Positions 1-12,329 of a stretch of DNA of 64,000 bases are shown here, piece after piece. The notes below the pieces were generated by a model. That model saw nothing but the letters and a program-made list of their open reading frames with translations. It was not told the DNA's origin and made no database searches. The number at the start of each line of letters is the position of its first letter. The stretch's first letter is position 1. Source of the DNA: Lithobates sylvaticus (taxonomy: Eukaryota > Chordata > Amphibia > Anura > Ranidae); NCBI GenBank assembly GCA_028564925.1, contig CM053031.1:163410726-163474725 (forward strand). The letters run 5' to 3'. The translations under genes were made by a program, and so were the position numbers.

Positions 1-533
1 TACCACCAGATTGGCTTAAGGCCAATGTGGGGCCTATATTTAAAAAGGGATCAATGTCTTTACCAAGTAACTAATGATCTGTTAGTTTAACGTCTATAGT
101 TGGGAAGATACTAGAGAGTTTAAAAGAGTTGTAAAGTCTCATAGTTTTTAACCTTAATGAAAAGGAGGATTGAGGCCGCTCTGACAAACCCTTGCACAGA
201 GCAGGTTAGTATAACATGTTTGCCATTTTAAAAAACAAACCTTTACAATCACTTTAATAAAAGACAAGAGTTGTTGCTGGAAAAAAATATTTTAAGCAAC
301 AGACAGCATGGATTCATGAAAGACAGAAATTGTCAAACAAATCTGATTTCTTCTTCTGAGAAGGTAAGTAAAACCTTAGACAAAGGGGTGGCTGTGGGCA
401 TAGTGTACTTGGAAGCGTTTGACACAGTTCCCAACACTGGGCTAATGCGAAAGGTTAAGTCTAAAGGCCTGGTAAAATCAGTTTGTAAAGGGATAGCAAA
501 CTGGCTAAAAAGACCGTATTCAGAAAGGAGTGG
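1..533 (+). mobile_element. CR1-like LINE fragment, reverse transcriptase N-terminal part
   Basis: Degenerate LINE sequence on the plus strand. Translation near 271-530 gives the typical CR1/L2-group RT block with motifs QHGFMKDRNCQTNL, TLDKGVAVGIVYL and AFDTVP, and an earlier stretch near 10-115 resembles the VGPIFKKGS...VSLTS...VGKILES block that precedes it in this family. The segment is not open throughout, so it is a dead copy. It is cut at 534 by a TTAA-flanked element and resumes at 1522 with the next RT block. A smaller repeat seems to sit inside it near 153-262. It lies in USP7 DNA downstream of the exon at 3200-3271, antisense to the gene. Family assignment rests on recognition of these RT motifs; the exact clade (CR1 versus L2) is not settled. 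Confidence 0.75.
153..262 (-). mobile_element. Small TTAA-flanked repeat fragment inside the CR1 copy
   Basis: This stretch interrupts the expected CR1 order and is bordered by TTTTTAA on the left and CACTTTAA on the right. Read on the minus strand it starts TTAAAGTGATTGTAAA, close to the ends of the short elements at 3601-3697 and 16936-17122. It is probably a small non-autonomous element or a fragment of one. Boundaries are approximate. Confidence 0.4.
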
Positions 534-1521
534 TTAACCGCTTCCCGACCAGCGCACACACATACGTCAGCAGAATGGCACGGACAGGCATAAGGGCGTA
601 CAGGTACGTCCCTTTGAATTTGCTGCCGTGCCATCGTACGCGCGCCGGTCGGGACCCCCGTGAGTCCGGTCGCGGGTCATGCGGACTCGATCGCTGGGGG
701 GATACCCGCGATCGTCTCACGGGGAGGAAGAACGGGGAGATGCGGAAGTAAACAGCATCTCCCCATTCTCCCTAGCAACAAGTGACACTGATCTCTGCTC
801 CCTGTGATTGGAGAAGAGATCAGTGACTGTCACACACAGCCATGCCCCCCACAGTTAGCAACATGCCCCTAGGACACACTAACCCCTTCACTACCACCCC
901 CTGGTTAACCCCTTCACCGCCAGTGTCATTTACACAGGAATCAGTGCATTTGTATAGCACTGATTGCTGTATAAATGACAATGGTCCCAAAAATGTGTCA
1001 AAAATGTCCCGATGTGTTCGCCATAATGTCGCAGTCACAATAAAAATCACTGATGGCCGCCATTACTAGTAAAAAATTTTTTATAAAAATGCTATAAAAC
1101 TATCCTTTATTTTGTAAATGCTACAACTTTTGTGCAAACCAATCGCTTATTGCGATTTTTTTTTTATTAAAAATATGTACAAGAATACGTATCGGCCTAA
1201 ACTGAGGAAAGAAAAAAAACAAAAAACGTTTTTATATATTTTTGGGGGATATTTATTATAGCAAAAAGTAAAAAAATAATGTGTTTTTTCAAAATTGACG
1301 CTTTTTTTTTCTGTTTATAGCGCAAAAAACAAAAACCGCAGGGGTGATCAAATACCACCAAAAGAAAGCTCTATTTGTGGAAAAAAAAAAAAAGGACATC
1401 AATTTGGTTTGGAAGCCACGTCGCACAACCGCGCAATTGTGAGTAAAAGCGACGCAGTGCCGAATCGCAAAAAGTGCTCTGGTCTTAAGCCAGCAAAATG
1501 GTTCGGTCTGAAAGTGGTTAA
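534..1521 (+). mobile_element. TTAA-flanked non-autonomous element, copy 1 (piggyBac-like by target site)
   Basis: A 980-bp insertion between TTAA at 534-537 and TTAA at 1518-1521. Its ends are imperfect inverted repeats: CCGCTTCCCGACC at the left, and CCACTTTCAGACC at the right when read on the minus strand. The flanking CR1 reading frame gives an empty site: removing the insert and one TTAA rejoins a CR1 frame that reads VVKNSYSEW, as expected. Inside is a hairpin near 925-985 (an ATTTACACAGG... arm paired with a ...GTATAAATGAC arm), an A/T-rich core and no convincing transposase. Close relatives are at 15885, 27554 and 54633. A four-base TTAA duplication is typical of piggyBac-type transposases; the mobilising enzyme is inferred, not seen. 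Confidence 0.75.
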
Positions 1522-1897
1522 GAATTCATATTCTGAATGGTCTAGGGTTGTTAGTGGTGGACCCCAAGGTCCAGTGTTGGGATGCTTACTTTTTAATATA
1601 CTTATAAATTATATATGGTCTGGGATTAAAAGTATTATTTCAGTCTTTGCAGATGACACCAAGCTATGCAGTGGAATAATGTCCTTACAGGATGTCTTTA
1701 ACTTACACGCAAACCTCAATGCTCCGTTTAATTGGGCAACTGTGTGGCAAATGAGGTTTAATGTTGATAAATGTAAAGTTATGCACTTGGGGACTAAGAA
1801 AATGCATGTATCATACATACTAGGGAGAGTACAACTGGGGGAATTAATGGTAGAGAAGGATCTGGGTGTTCTGGTAGATCATAAGCTTAATAATTGT
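1522..1897 (+). mobile_element. CR1-like LINE fragment, RT catalytic part
   Basis: Continuation of the LINE interrupted at 534. Motifs run in family order: NSYSEWSRVVSGGPQGPVLG, then FADDTKL (the RT catalytic YADD box, here FADD), then MRFNVDKCKVMHLG and [12 protein letters not shown]. The sequence stops abruptly at about 1897, where a different repeat begins, so the RT thumb and 3' half are missing. The copy is non-functional. Confidence 0.8.
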
Positions 1898-2140
1898 GCG
1901 GCCCCAAAGCCCACCAGTGTGGCCCCATCAGCATAATCAATGAAGGAGCAATTACCCGTTTTCAAAATGTTATCACAAAATATAAAACTTTTTTTTAAAT
2001 TTCCAGTCTCTTTTTTGGGGGAATAAAAACACTCAGACACGCATGACCGCAAAATTGTCATTCAAAGTGTGACAGAGCTAAAAGCTGAAAATTTGGTCTA
2101 GGCAGGAAGGGGGTTAAGTGCCCAGTAAACAAGTGGTTAA
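1898..2140 (+). mobile_element. Right-end fragment of a second TTAA element type
   Basis: Starts abruptly after the CR1 RT block and ends AAGTGGTTAA at 2131-2140. The final 100 bp (GTGACAGAGCTAAAAGCTG, then a GGCAGGAAGGGGG-type stretch) match the ends of the copies at about 33700-33790 and 57450-57545. The right TTAA continues into CR1 3' sequence, consistent with insertion at a TTTAAGAAAGG-like site in the LINE. The left half and its flank are absent, so a deletion has joined it to the RT block. Confidence 0.55.
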
Positions 2141-2180
2141 AAAAAAGACATGGATTATTTCCTAAATGTACATAATATAC
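2141..2180 (+). mobile_element. CR1 3'-region remnant
   Basis: The motif GATTATTTCCTAAATGTACA recurs in the CR1 tails at 18670-18700 and 34135-34160, placing this piece in the 3' part of the same LINE family. Confidence 0.5.
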
Positions 2181-2345
2181 AGTGGATATAAAGAGTCCCC
2201 TGTTAAAATGTCAGGTTTCTGTAAAGTAAAAAAAAAAATAAAAAATAAAAAAAAAGGCAAAGAAATAATTTCAGATTTTTTTTTGTTTTTTAAGGTGACC
2301 TATAAACTGTCCAACTCAATTGAAAAACAAAGAGTGGGGTGCCCC
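2181..2345 (+). mobile_element. Tc1/mariner-type terminal fragment
   Basis: Begins at TACAGTGGATATAAAGAG and contains CCTGTTAAAATGTCAGGTTT and CCTATAAACTGTCCAACTCA, a sequence I recall as the end region of a widespread Tc1-like family of fish and frogs. A TA borders it on the left. No transposase and no second end are visible. Identity rests on memory of the family. Confidence 0.45.
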
Positions 2346-2568
2346 TTAATATTTTTTTTTTAAAAGTCAGCAGGGAGAATGCCTGGCCAATCTGCTGCCC
2401 TCTTACATTTACAGAAGCTGTACATAGCTTCTACAAATGAAATCTTTGCGGCGGCAGACCTTTCATTCATACACCCATCCTGCATTCACAGAACACTTCT
2501 CTGCAAAGAGGGCAGTTAAACAGCTGCTTGTTAAGGCATCTACAGTATAAAAGTCTATGTCGGCACCT

Positions 2569-2886
2569 CTATTAGAGGCTGGCATAGCACACGGTGTAGG
2601 ATTTAAAAACGAGTGCTGAAAATACTGTATATCAGCTGTCTTCAGGCCGGTCTCATCACTTATGGCTGCTTTTCAGCTCTGATAGATGTCTTCTGCGGGA
2701 GGGGACATGATCTCCCTCTGATATCAAAGGGAGATCACGTGGCCGCACGTCTCCTCTGCAGAAGACACCCACCGGAGCTGGAAAGCGTTGAGTCATGTGA
2801 CCGGCCCGAAGACAGCTGATATACAGTATTTACATTGCTCATTTTTAAATAAAACATACACAGCGTGCTATGCCAGCCTCCAATAG
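2569..2886. repeat. Fold-back (inverted-arm) element
   Basis: Two long arms face each other. The left arm contains GAGGCTGGCATAGCACAC, ATACTGTATATCAGCTGTCT and CTGCGGGAGGGGAC. The right arm carries their complements in reverse order, ending GCGTGCTATGCCAGCCTCCA. Arms of about 110-130 bp flank a short centre near 2710-2750. The structure is that of a fold-back MITE; superfamily is not assigned. Confidence 0.65.
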
Positions 2887-3199
2887 ATGCAGTGATATTA
2901 AAATAATAGCGGCGGGGTCGGCCCAGAGACAGAGGGCGCTGACAAGGGAGGAAGGAGGGGGTGAGGTGGGGAGAGAGGAGAGCAGGCAGCCTATCACAGA
3001 GGGAAGCACTTTGACCACGGCGATCAGAGCTGCCCTTGTTATCGTGGTCTGAATAGAGAGGGCATACAGGAAGTGGTAGGTTTAGTTTTTTTTTTTAACC
3101 TTTTAGAGGGGGGGCAGATTACATAGCACAAGCACTGTGCCGTGTAATCTGCTTTAAGGGACCAAAATCAAACGCTTTAAAAGCCAACTTCAAGGTTAC
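2887..3199. other. Intronic stretch, nothing recognised
   Basis: Purine-rich sequence, then a T-run near 3087-3097 and unremarkable sequence up to the exon. No open frame with family character was seen, and the next USP7 coding segment was searched for here without success. Confidence 0.5.
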
Positions 3200-3271
3200 C
3201 TTTTCAAACTCTTTTTCCTGGATGTCCAGCATAGCTTGAATCCTTTTCATGACCTCTCTGAAAGGTTCCCC
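3200..3271 (-). CDS. USP7: USP7 coding exon (24 codons, UBL5 region)
   Basis: USP7 is a nuclear deubiquitinase that removes ubiquitin from substrates such as MDM2 and p53; its C-terminal ubiquitin-like domains hold the activating tail. This minus-strand exon reads [12 protein letters not shown] then [12 protein letters not shown]. From memory, human USP7 has [24 protein letters not shown] here, so visible differences are H to P and SL to AM. It is exactly 24 codons, phase 0 at both ends. It is preceded by a pyrimidine-rich tract ending CTAG (acceptor AG at 3273-3272) and followed by donor GTAACC at 3199-3194. It continues directly from the exon at 6881-7000. The next segment in human (FKFAIVMMGRHQ and on to the C-terminus) is not in the window, so it must lie left of position 1. 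Identification is very secure. Confidence 0.96.
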
Positions 3272-3600
3272 CTAGCAAAAAAACAAAACAAAATAAAAAG
3301 CTTGGAAATGCATTCAATGGGATTTTTTTTTCTCCCTAATTCTGTTGAAGGTCAAAATTACACAAATTATGCAAAATTAAAAAATTTCTAAAATATGGAA
3401 ATTAATACAAAGGTTTTCCAAAGAGATGGAGAGCACACAGCACAATACTAAAAACACATGACATAAAATCCCTAGGGTAACACCCAGGGACCGAAAGTTG
3501 CCTCTTGTAACATTTAATGTTTGTGCTTTTAACTCTAACACCATCATTCTCCAAAAATAATACATACACACAGACTTCATGGCCATGGAATCTTTTCACA

Positions 3601-3697
3601 TTAAAGTGGTTGTAAACTGAGGAAAAAAAATAAAGGCTTACCTGCAGGTAAAAAAAAAAAAAAAAAAGCACAAAGCGTGGTTTACAACCACTCTAAA
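3601..3697. mobile_element. Miniature inverted-repeat element, 97 bp
   Basis: Ends are TTAAAGTGGTTGTAAAC and GTTTACAACCACTCTAA, inverted repeats of about 17 bp with one or two differences, around an A-rich centre. The same terminal motif type appears at 16936-17122. Confidence 0.65.
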
Positions 3698-3825
3698 TTG
3701 TTTCTTACTTTTTTTTTTTTAATAATGTATTTGAATAAAAGTGTATTTTTTGTTAGAATGTGTTGACCTGTTTTTGTTGGGTGCAATTTTTTTTTTCCCC
3801 CATGGACAATTTCAGGGTATGAGAG

Positions 3826-4230
3826 TTACCTTCCAATAATGCTGTGAAACACTCCAGCTCCCAACCGCCTCCTCTTGGTAGTAATGATCTTTTGTCTTAT
3901 TTTAGTCGTACTGCGGGTGGCATACTTGTACGTCGCAGACATTTTTCCATGTTTGGGGTGTGATCTGGCCGTTTCTTCTCCATGCAAAGCAGGGAGAAAA
4001 AACAGCCAGATCGTAAAAGCAGCGCACATTACCCTTAATTGCCCCTAGAGGTTAACCCCTTCCAAGCCAGTGTCATTATTACAGTATCATTGTATTAGTG
4101 TCACTATTGAGGTCCATGTCAGTTAGTATGCCTCCCAGCAAGGGTCTGTTAGAACCAGAATGCCCACCACCCTATTACAGTCACTGATCACCACCATTAC
4201 AGTATAGCATCTATAGCTGCGTAAATGCCT
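3826..4230 (+). mobile_element. TTAA-family remnant
   Basis: Contains the family phrase GGTTAACCCCTTCCAAGCCA followed by GTGTCATTATTACAGTATCA, parallel to the internal hairpin region of the copies at 534 and 15885 (CCCCTTCACCGCCAGTGTCA). No clear ends. Old and partial. Confidence 0.4.
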
Positions 4231-4527
4231 AATTAGATCTATATAAATCTCTTTCATAGTATCCAGACATGTAGCAGAATACATTTTAGCTTAAATTTCT
4301 GAAGACATTTTGTGATTTTTTTTTGATTGTTTGATAAAGTAGAAAATATTGTTTGTGAGGCTCCTTTTGCCAGCAGCTTCAATTGTTTGGGCTTTGAGCC
4401 ACAAGATTCCATACATGTAAATGGAGATTAGGTCCATTCTGGAAATTTGTGTCATGGCCTTTAAGGGCATCCAGTCAATAGAGCAGAGTGGAAGGTAAAT
4501 GTTCCATTAAAAGAGTAGAAGAAAGAA

Positions 4528-4967
4528 AGTAGTAAAAAGGAAACTTTTTTCCTGATTAACACTTACCTAGGTGGATGCAGCATCGGTCCGATGATACATC
4601 TGTCCCCCGATGCCTCTACACTGAGAACCGAGTGATCGAACATCGCTGATTGCACGGTTTTCACAGCTCCGTGAGCAGAGAGCTGTAGACTGTCAGTCAC
4701 AGTTCTCTGCTCCTTTCCCTCCTCGCTCATTGGAGCGCTGAGTCGTGGAGGGGGAGGAGTGTTGGTCCAGGCACCTGGCAGATCCAGACTCCCATTGTTG
4801 GGATGAGGCAGTGCCTTGACTCACATTAGTGACATAAGCAGAGAGCAGACCTCATGCCGCTCTCTGCTGAACATGGGTCACAGGAGTGCAAAACGAATTT
4901 CACTCCTGTGATCCATAGGAGAAGTACAGCCAAACGAGCTCTGACTATACATCTCCTTTAAAGCATG
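4528..4967 (+). repeat. Dispersed repeat shared with about 46057-46160
   Basis: CTTACCTAGGTGGATGCAGC followed by ATCGGTCC occurs here (from 4562) and again at about 46057-46084, with related sequence after it (CTGAGAACC..., TTCTCACAGCTCC). The right end here reads ACATCTCCTTTAAA. Two copies in the window show it is interspersed. Class not determined. Confidence 0.5.
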
Positions 4968-5821
4968 GTCCCGGAACATAGGTTTTTTCATTGCCATAGT
5001 CAAGTTAGCTGCAGTTTGACACTGAATTTTCAGCGAGAGCTGGTTGCAGGGCTAGGCCTGGCAGAGTAAAAACAACATTAAGAAGCATCTCAAAGTTTTC
5101 TATATGCAGAATCCTTGAATGAAGGAGCATTTTCAATTGTTACAAAGAGAAGTTCAACAAGTGCAGGATCAACTACAGGAACAGAGCATTTGTGAATTCT
5201 TGCCATAGGGTAGAGTTATTCAGATTGGGAATCTGACTCAGTAAGAGATGGAAGAGCTTGAGAAGGGACATGGTGTTTTGGAGCCCTGGACAAAGATGGC
5301 TGTAGTAGAAGTTGTGCAGAGTGAATGTTAGGGTATTGCCCCTGTGGGGTACACACAGAGTAGGGTGAGTATTATAGGGCAAGCGTGTTCAAAAGCAGCA
5401 GGCCGAAACCGCATTATAAACCATGTTGGAATGAATTCTTGGGGCGAAAGGTTGGGAGGAAGTGCCTGTGTATTTTATAAGAGCTCTAGGCAAAAGTGGC
5501 AGTAAAGTGTATGACCTATGGTGTGACATCACACCTGGTCAGCCACCTGAGACACAGCTTTTAATGGCTGAATTTTAGTGCCAAGTTTGAAAAGTTTACG
5601 CTGTAAAGTGAATACATTCCAAACATAACACTGTTTTTACAGTTATGGTCAGCAACACACTAACCTTGTCTCAGCTGTCCGTGGCACTGGACTTAAAAGT
5701 CCAGACTTCGCCTGTCACAGCGGGCATACCGCTGAAGGGGTCTTTAGGGTCTGGGTTCTATAGTTACAGACCATATATCTGTATAGCACCATACGGCAGA
5801 CTACACCTGTTGCTCTAAGGG

Positions 5822-6420
5822 CTTGTTCACATGTGTTGTGAGGTATCACCACGATCTATAGAGCGAGAGCAATAATTCTAGCCCTAGACCTCCTCTGTAA
5901 CTCAAAACATGCAACCTGTAGAATTTTTTAAACGTCGCCTATGGAGATTTTTAAGGGTAAATGGTTGTTGCCATTCCATGAGCAGGTGCAATTTTGAAGA
6001 GTGATATGTTGGGTATCAATTTACTCGGCGTAACATTATCTTTCACAAAATATATAAAAATAAAATTTGCTGCGCAAATACGGTGTGACTTTTAATAATC
6101 AGACACTTACCTGTTCCAGGGTTCAGCAATGCGGGGGGGGGGGTCGAAGCTCCGCTCGGCAGTGCCGGCATTGCAACTATAGGGAACCCGGCTGTGGCTT
6201 CACAGCCGGGCACCCACTGCGCATGCGCAGTCATCTGGGACCTGTCACGTGTCCCAGATGATTGACAGGAGGGAGCCCTTCCTGCGCCGAGGGAAAGTGA
6301 TGTCACTTAGACTACGAGGGACCCCCTAGCAACAGGCATTTACAGGAGAGTTAAATAAAATTTTCCCCAAATTTTATTTTTTTAGGAATTTTAATCATCT
6401 TTAACACCACTTTAAAGTGG
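5822..6420 (+). mobile_element. TTAA-family internal remnants
   Basis: The stretch with CGCCTATGGAGA and GATATGTTGGGTATCAATTTAC matches 9720-9805 inside the TTAA element at 9367-10366. A second piece (about 6100-6420) is GC-rich, includes a G-run at 6131-6140, and ends at CACTTTAAAGTGGTTAAAC. Boundaries are uncertain. Confidence 0.4.
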
Positions 6421-6742
6421 TTAAACACAGGGTATTGATGCATGTGTAAACAAGTCCTGAGCTTTAAGTGACAAAGGTGCATGCAGGATCCAAGGCCAGA
6501 AACAACACTGCTTACGGTCCCAACTGCATGAGGTCTGGGTACAACTGAGGTTTTTGTGAGACTGTGCTGATCTAGTTGCACTGCTTCTATTTTAAAAATA
6601 TAAGGTAGATAAGGAGATGATTGAAGCATTTTAAAAACCCAAAAGACATAAACAAGTCACCTGAAGTTACGAGCCTATGACCCAGGTTCTATGGTTACCC
6701 TGCCTGTGTCCCTATACTGTATGATTAGGATAGACAATTTTA

Positions 6743-7291
<549 letters not shown>

Positions 7292-7741
7292 CTATCACAC
7301 AAAAATAATATAAATGCATAATATGCGGAGGACAAATAGCATGGCAATGGCCTTTTCCAATACACAGTATGCAGGTATATATAGCTATCTATATAGATAT
7401 AACTAAAAGTATGATAGCATAATCGACACGGTCTATTAAAGATCGAACAGATGATGGGACACTGGTCAAAAAAAAAAAAAAACCTGCTAGGGCTGCCCTA
7501 GAATTAAACCATATAAAACTTGGCTTTTTTTTTTTAGCAATAAGGTGTGCCCAAGATAAAGAGGGGAGGAGACCTGTGTTCTGTACTGTGCTCAATGAGG
7601 AGTTTACAGGAAAATCACATTATCTCAATCATACAGTATAGGACTAGTATTGGTATATCATGGGACATGCATAATCAAAAACTGAAAGGTGGGCAACATA
7701 GCAGTATAAAACTGATAAAAGTTCACAGGAACCACAATGGT

Positions 7742-8040
7742 TTAACCCTTACGCTGCCAGGTCCGTACGTCATACAGACGTGACAGCAAGGGATTTTACA
7801 CATACACACTCCCGGTGGCTGGAACCCCCTGCTATGTATCCCGGCTCTATATGCCCATCTGTAGGCATAGTGAGTGCCGCCGAGTAGGGGGGAAGAGAGC
7901 TAAGGGGACATGTGCACACTCTCCTACCCTTTTTGTTGCCCACCTGGAAGCGTGTTGGACATCAGTGTACTGCACTGCATTACATTCAGTGGAGAACAGG
8001 GGACCCTGGATATCTCATTAAAACGAACCCGTCACTAAAA
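7742..8040 (+). mobile_element. TTAA-family left-end fragment
   Basis: Starts TTAACCCTTACGCTGCCAGG and contains TCCGTACGTCATACAGACGT. The start resembles the ends of other TTAA elements here (TTAACCCCTTCACGCC at 42935). The right end is not visible. Confidence 0.4.
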
Positions 8041-8089
8041 ATCATCACATAGGGGACTTTTTGTCCTGCAGGAGTCCCCTGAACAGTCA

Positions 8090-8990
8090 GGAGTCAAACT
8101 CTGCCTAACCCTGTAAGGGTCGCATCGGTCATTTGCATGTTCCTATTCATATGAAGGAATGACTTTGCCAATTCCAAGGCAGGTCAGATCCACCAGGCCA
8201 GCAGTTTTAACATAAGGATCCGAGTGCTGGACCCTAGGGAGACAATCTTCATGAGTAAAATTCTGGCTCAAGCCGTGTCCAAGATCAGACCCAGGTACTT
8301 CAGACGGTGTGAGCACACTTTAGAATGTGGATTATCCAGAAACAGATTTGAAAGAACTATTGTTCCTAGGACATTAGCAGACAAAGTCCTGGCTGAGGAG
8401 TCCTTCAGCAGGATTTTGCCATGGTAAACTGACATGAATGCCCTGTGTTCGTAGAAGAGATAGAACGTGGGGCAAGAACTATTGTGACCAATTGGTGTGC
8501 AGAGCTTAGCCCGAATGGCAGTGTCACAAATTGGAACTGCTGGCCTTCCACGGTAAACCACAGAAAGCTGTGTTGTAATGGGGACATGTAGATGGACAAA
8601 TATTTTCTGTCTGCTGATGCAAGAATCATTTCCCCTTAACTGAGAAACAATGACAGATCTCGCTGGTTGATTCCATTCGGAATTCTAGAACACAAAGAAA
8701 TCTGTTTAGGATGTTAAGTCCAGTACTGGGAAGCTAACCAGCTTGGTTGTGGGACTAAAAAACAGGTTTTAATAAAAACCTTAAAACCATTCTCCTGTAG
8801 GAACTGGTACAATCATCACTTGAGGATGAAGTTGGTAAAGATAATCATTAAATCTGCCTTCTATTGGACTGAAGCTGGCAGATTGGAAGGTGAATAGAAA
8901 GGATAGAGCAGGGAAAAACTATTTAGTACCCCTTTGAAATAAAAGATTAAACTTAGGAGGCCCAGGATGTTAACAACCCCTCTCCCTCTT
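8090..8990 (-). mobile_element. DIRS-like retrotransposon fossil, fragment
   Basis: Minus-strand translation near 8460-8630 gives FQFVTLPFGLSSAH, matching the RT segment FQFVALPF of the DIRS fossil at 57.8-62.1 kb. The stretch around 8270-8320 parallels that copy's sequence near 60630-60670. Only part of the RT region and adjoining sequence is present, with no terminal repeats. Broken and old. Confidence 0.6.
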
Positions 8991-9366
8991 TGAAGAGTTG
9001 GGATGACCCTTTGCTGTGAAGAGGGCTTCTGGGTAGGCTTGGTAGGCCAAGACTTGTGACAAAAGGAAGTGTAAAGCTACATTCACAGGGGAGTTTAATC
9101 ACACACACTGTAAATCTCAGTGGCAACAATCTAATACAAAATGTGTCCACAGGTAATTGCTGGCTGTAAAAACTGTTGCGAATAGCTGCGGCCGCCGACA
9201 GCCTGTCATTGCACTGTATGGGCTTTGCAGCTAGCTACACACAATAGTCAATCACGGCTGCAGGAATCAGTAAATTCTGCTGGGATTTGCAGCGTGGTTA
9301 AATACCTGTGATAATTTACCTCAAAGTGATTGTAAAACGATCATCTTGTAATACAACCCATTCAGT

Positions 9367-10362
<996 letters not shown>

Positions 10363-10366
<4 letters not shown>

Positions 10367-10689
10367 CCACTTAAGGGCCAGGCCTTTTTCTGACATTTGT
10401 TGTTTATAATTAATATCAGTACTTTTTGCTGTAAAATTACATGGAAACCCCAAACATTTTTTTTTGTAGCAGAGACCCTAGAGAATAAAATGGCCATCGT
10501 TGCAATTTATAGCACACGGTTTTTGAAATGCAAATTTTTTGGGAAAAAATACACTTTAACCACTTCTGGACTGTAGAATGGCAGGTTGGTTATAAATTTA
10601 CTAGGCGTAACATTATCTTTCACAATATCAAAAAAAATTGGGCTAACTTTTCTGTTTTTTTTTTTTTTTAATGTCAAAAAATAGGATTT
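10363..10689 (+). mobile_element. TTAA element, left part, interrupted by a DIRS-like fossil
   Basis: Starts TTAACCACTTAAGGGCCAGG at 10363, using the same TTAA that ends the previous element. The stretch TATCAAAAAAAATTGGGCTA near 10625 parallels 9833-9855. The element continues on the far side of the DIRS fossil at about 15381-15440 (AAATTGCGCCTGCAAGACGG, parallel to 9893-9925). The fossil therefore landed inside this element. Confidence 0.5.
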
Positions 10690-10719
10690 TACCGTAAAAT
10701 CCTTTTTTTAATTCACCAA

Positions 10720-10861
10720 CCGACACAGCTCCTCTTAGCCATTGGGTTGTTATGCCACCTTTAGGAGAATACTAGGCATTACTTGTTATGCAACACACAG
10801 AACTTTCCAGTTCCGCCCAGGGGGCGGTCCCTTGGGTAACAACCCTCCAGCCTGCCATACA
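10720..10861 (+). repeat. DIRS copy 1 inverted outer repeat, low-coordinate end
   Basis: Runs from TTCACCAACCGACACAGCTC through CCGCCCAGGGGGCGG to the ACAACCCTCCAGC region. It is the reverse complement of 15236-15374 with only a handful of differences. Confidence 0.9.
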
Positions 10862-10904
10862 GCCATCAGTACGTCAACAAGCAGTATAACAAAGAAAAAA
10901 ATAG

Positions 10905-11030
10905 GAGGGGCGGGTGCTGTGTCGGTCGGTGAATTACAGAGAAAAGGATTTTACGGTGAGTACAAAAAATCCTATTTTCTCTTATATTCACCGACCGACA
11001 CAGCTCCTCTCTTAGCCATTGGGATGTCCC
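10905..11030. repeat. DIRS copy 1 internal complementary region
   Basis: Carries GTCGGTCGGTGAATTACAG and, 60 bp on, TTCACCGACCGACACAGCTC, so both outer ends are represented head to head around an AATCCTATTTTCTC core. In DIRS elements this region serves to close the circular intermediate (family knowledge). Confidence 0.8.
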
Positions 11031-11064
11031 CAAGCAGTGCCAAACGAGGGGTGGGAAAAAACAG

Positions 11065-11098
<34 letters not shown>

Positions 11099-11329
11099 AA
11101 ACTTCATCCACCAGGCCAGTGGGAACTAGTGAAACTTTACCCACAAAAAAAAAAAACACAGTGCGTGGATAATCCACCACAAAAACAGGGTACCCTCAAC
11201 AGGAGTGACTACCCACAACCGCACCAAAACTGCGGAATGGAATGCAACAGTGCATTAACTTAACGGTACTGTGTTTTTCATCGGAAAACCAGGGAAAAAT
11301 AAAAATATTGCATACTCAATTGCAACTAT

Positions 11330-12070
11330 ACGGCCGCCTGCAAAACTTTGCGGCCAAAACAGGCATCAGCCGATGCACTGACGTCTACCCTGTAGAACTT
11401 GGTAAATGTGTGGACAGAAGACCAGGTCACCGCTTTACACACTTGAGCAACAGACGCTTGGTGTCGGAAAGCCCAAGACGTTCCGATTGCCCTTGTGGAG
11501 TGGGCTGTGACCAGAAAGGGGGGGGCACCTACCCCTTCAAGGCGTAGGCTTGTACTACGATCTGTCCGATCCACCTAGAAATGGTGGCCGACGACACCGC
11601 CATGCCTTTCTTTGGACCAGCCACCGAAACAAACAGTGAGTCTGACTTCCGGAAGGGAGCTGTGGCAGACAAATACACCTTCAGAGCCCGAACCACGTCC
11701 AACGCGTGAAGGGCCACCCCCTTAGGATGCGACGGCTTAGGACACAGGGATGGTAACACAATGTCCTCATTGATGTGAAACGCTGAGACCACCTTTGGCA
11801 GAAAAGACGGCTGCGGACGCACCACCTTATCCTTGTGGATAACCAGATGGGGCCACTTGCAGGACAAGGCCGCCAGTTCCGAAACCCTCCTGGCTGATGT
11901 GATGGCCACTAGAAAGACCACTTTCTGGGAAAGAGTCAACAGGGGAATCTCCCTGATAATTTTCAAACGGCGGTTTCTGAAGCACCGATAACACCAGGTT
12001 CAGATCCCACGGAGGTAACGGTGGACGCACCGGAGGGACCACATGTCGCACCCCTTGAACAAAGGTACTC
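11330..12070 (-). pseudogene. DIRS copy 1 tyrosine-recombinase region (fossil)
   Basis: Minus-strand sequence shows VVFLVAITSARRVSELAALS, which contains the first catalytic arginine of the family, and further on HSTRAIGTSWAF and VHTFTKFYRVDV, the box with the active-site tyrosine. This is the integrase substitute of DIRS elements. Part of a broken element. Confidence 0.8.
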
Positions 12071-12329
12071 ACTAATGAGTGAGATGCCAGGGGTCACTGA
12101 AAAAAGACAGCCAAGGCTAATATTTGTCCTTTAAATGGTGCTTAACGCCAATTTCTGGTCTACTCCTTGCTGAAGAAACAGAAGGATTCTGGATATAGAA
12201 AAGTAGCGCGGATGCCATCCTTTCTCCTCACACATGGAGATGTAAGCCTTCCAGGTACCATGATATATCTTCCGAGAAGAAAATTTTCCGTGCTCTCAAC
12301 ATAGTGTGGATCACCGAGTCCAACAGACC

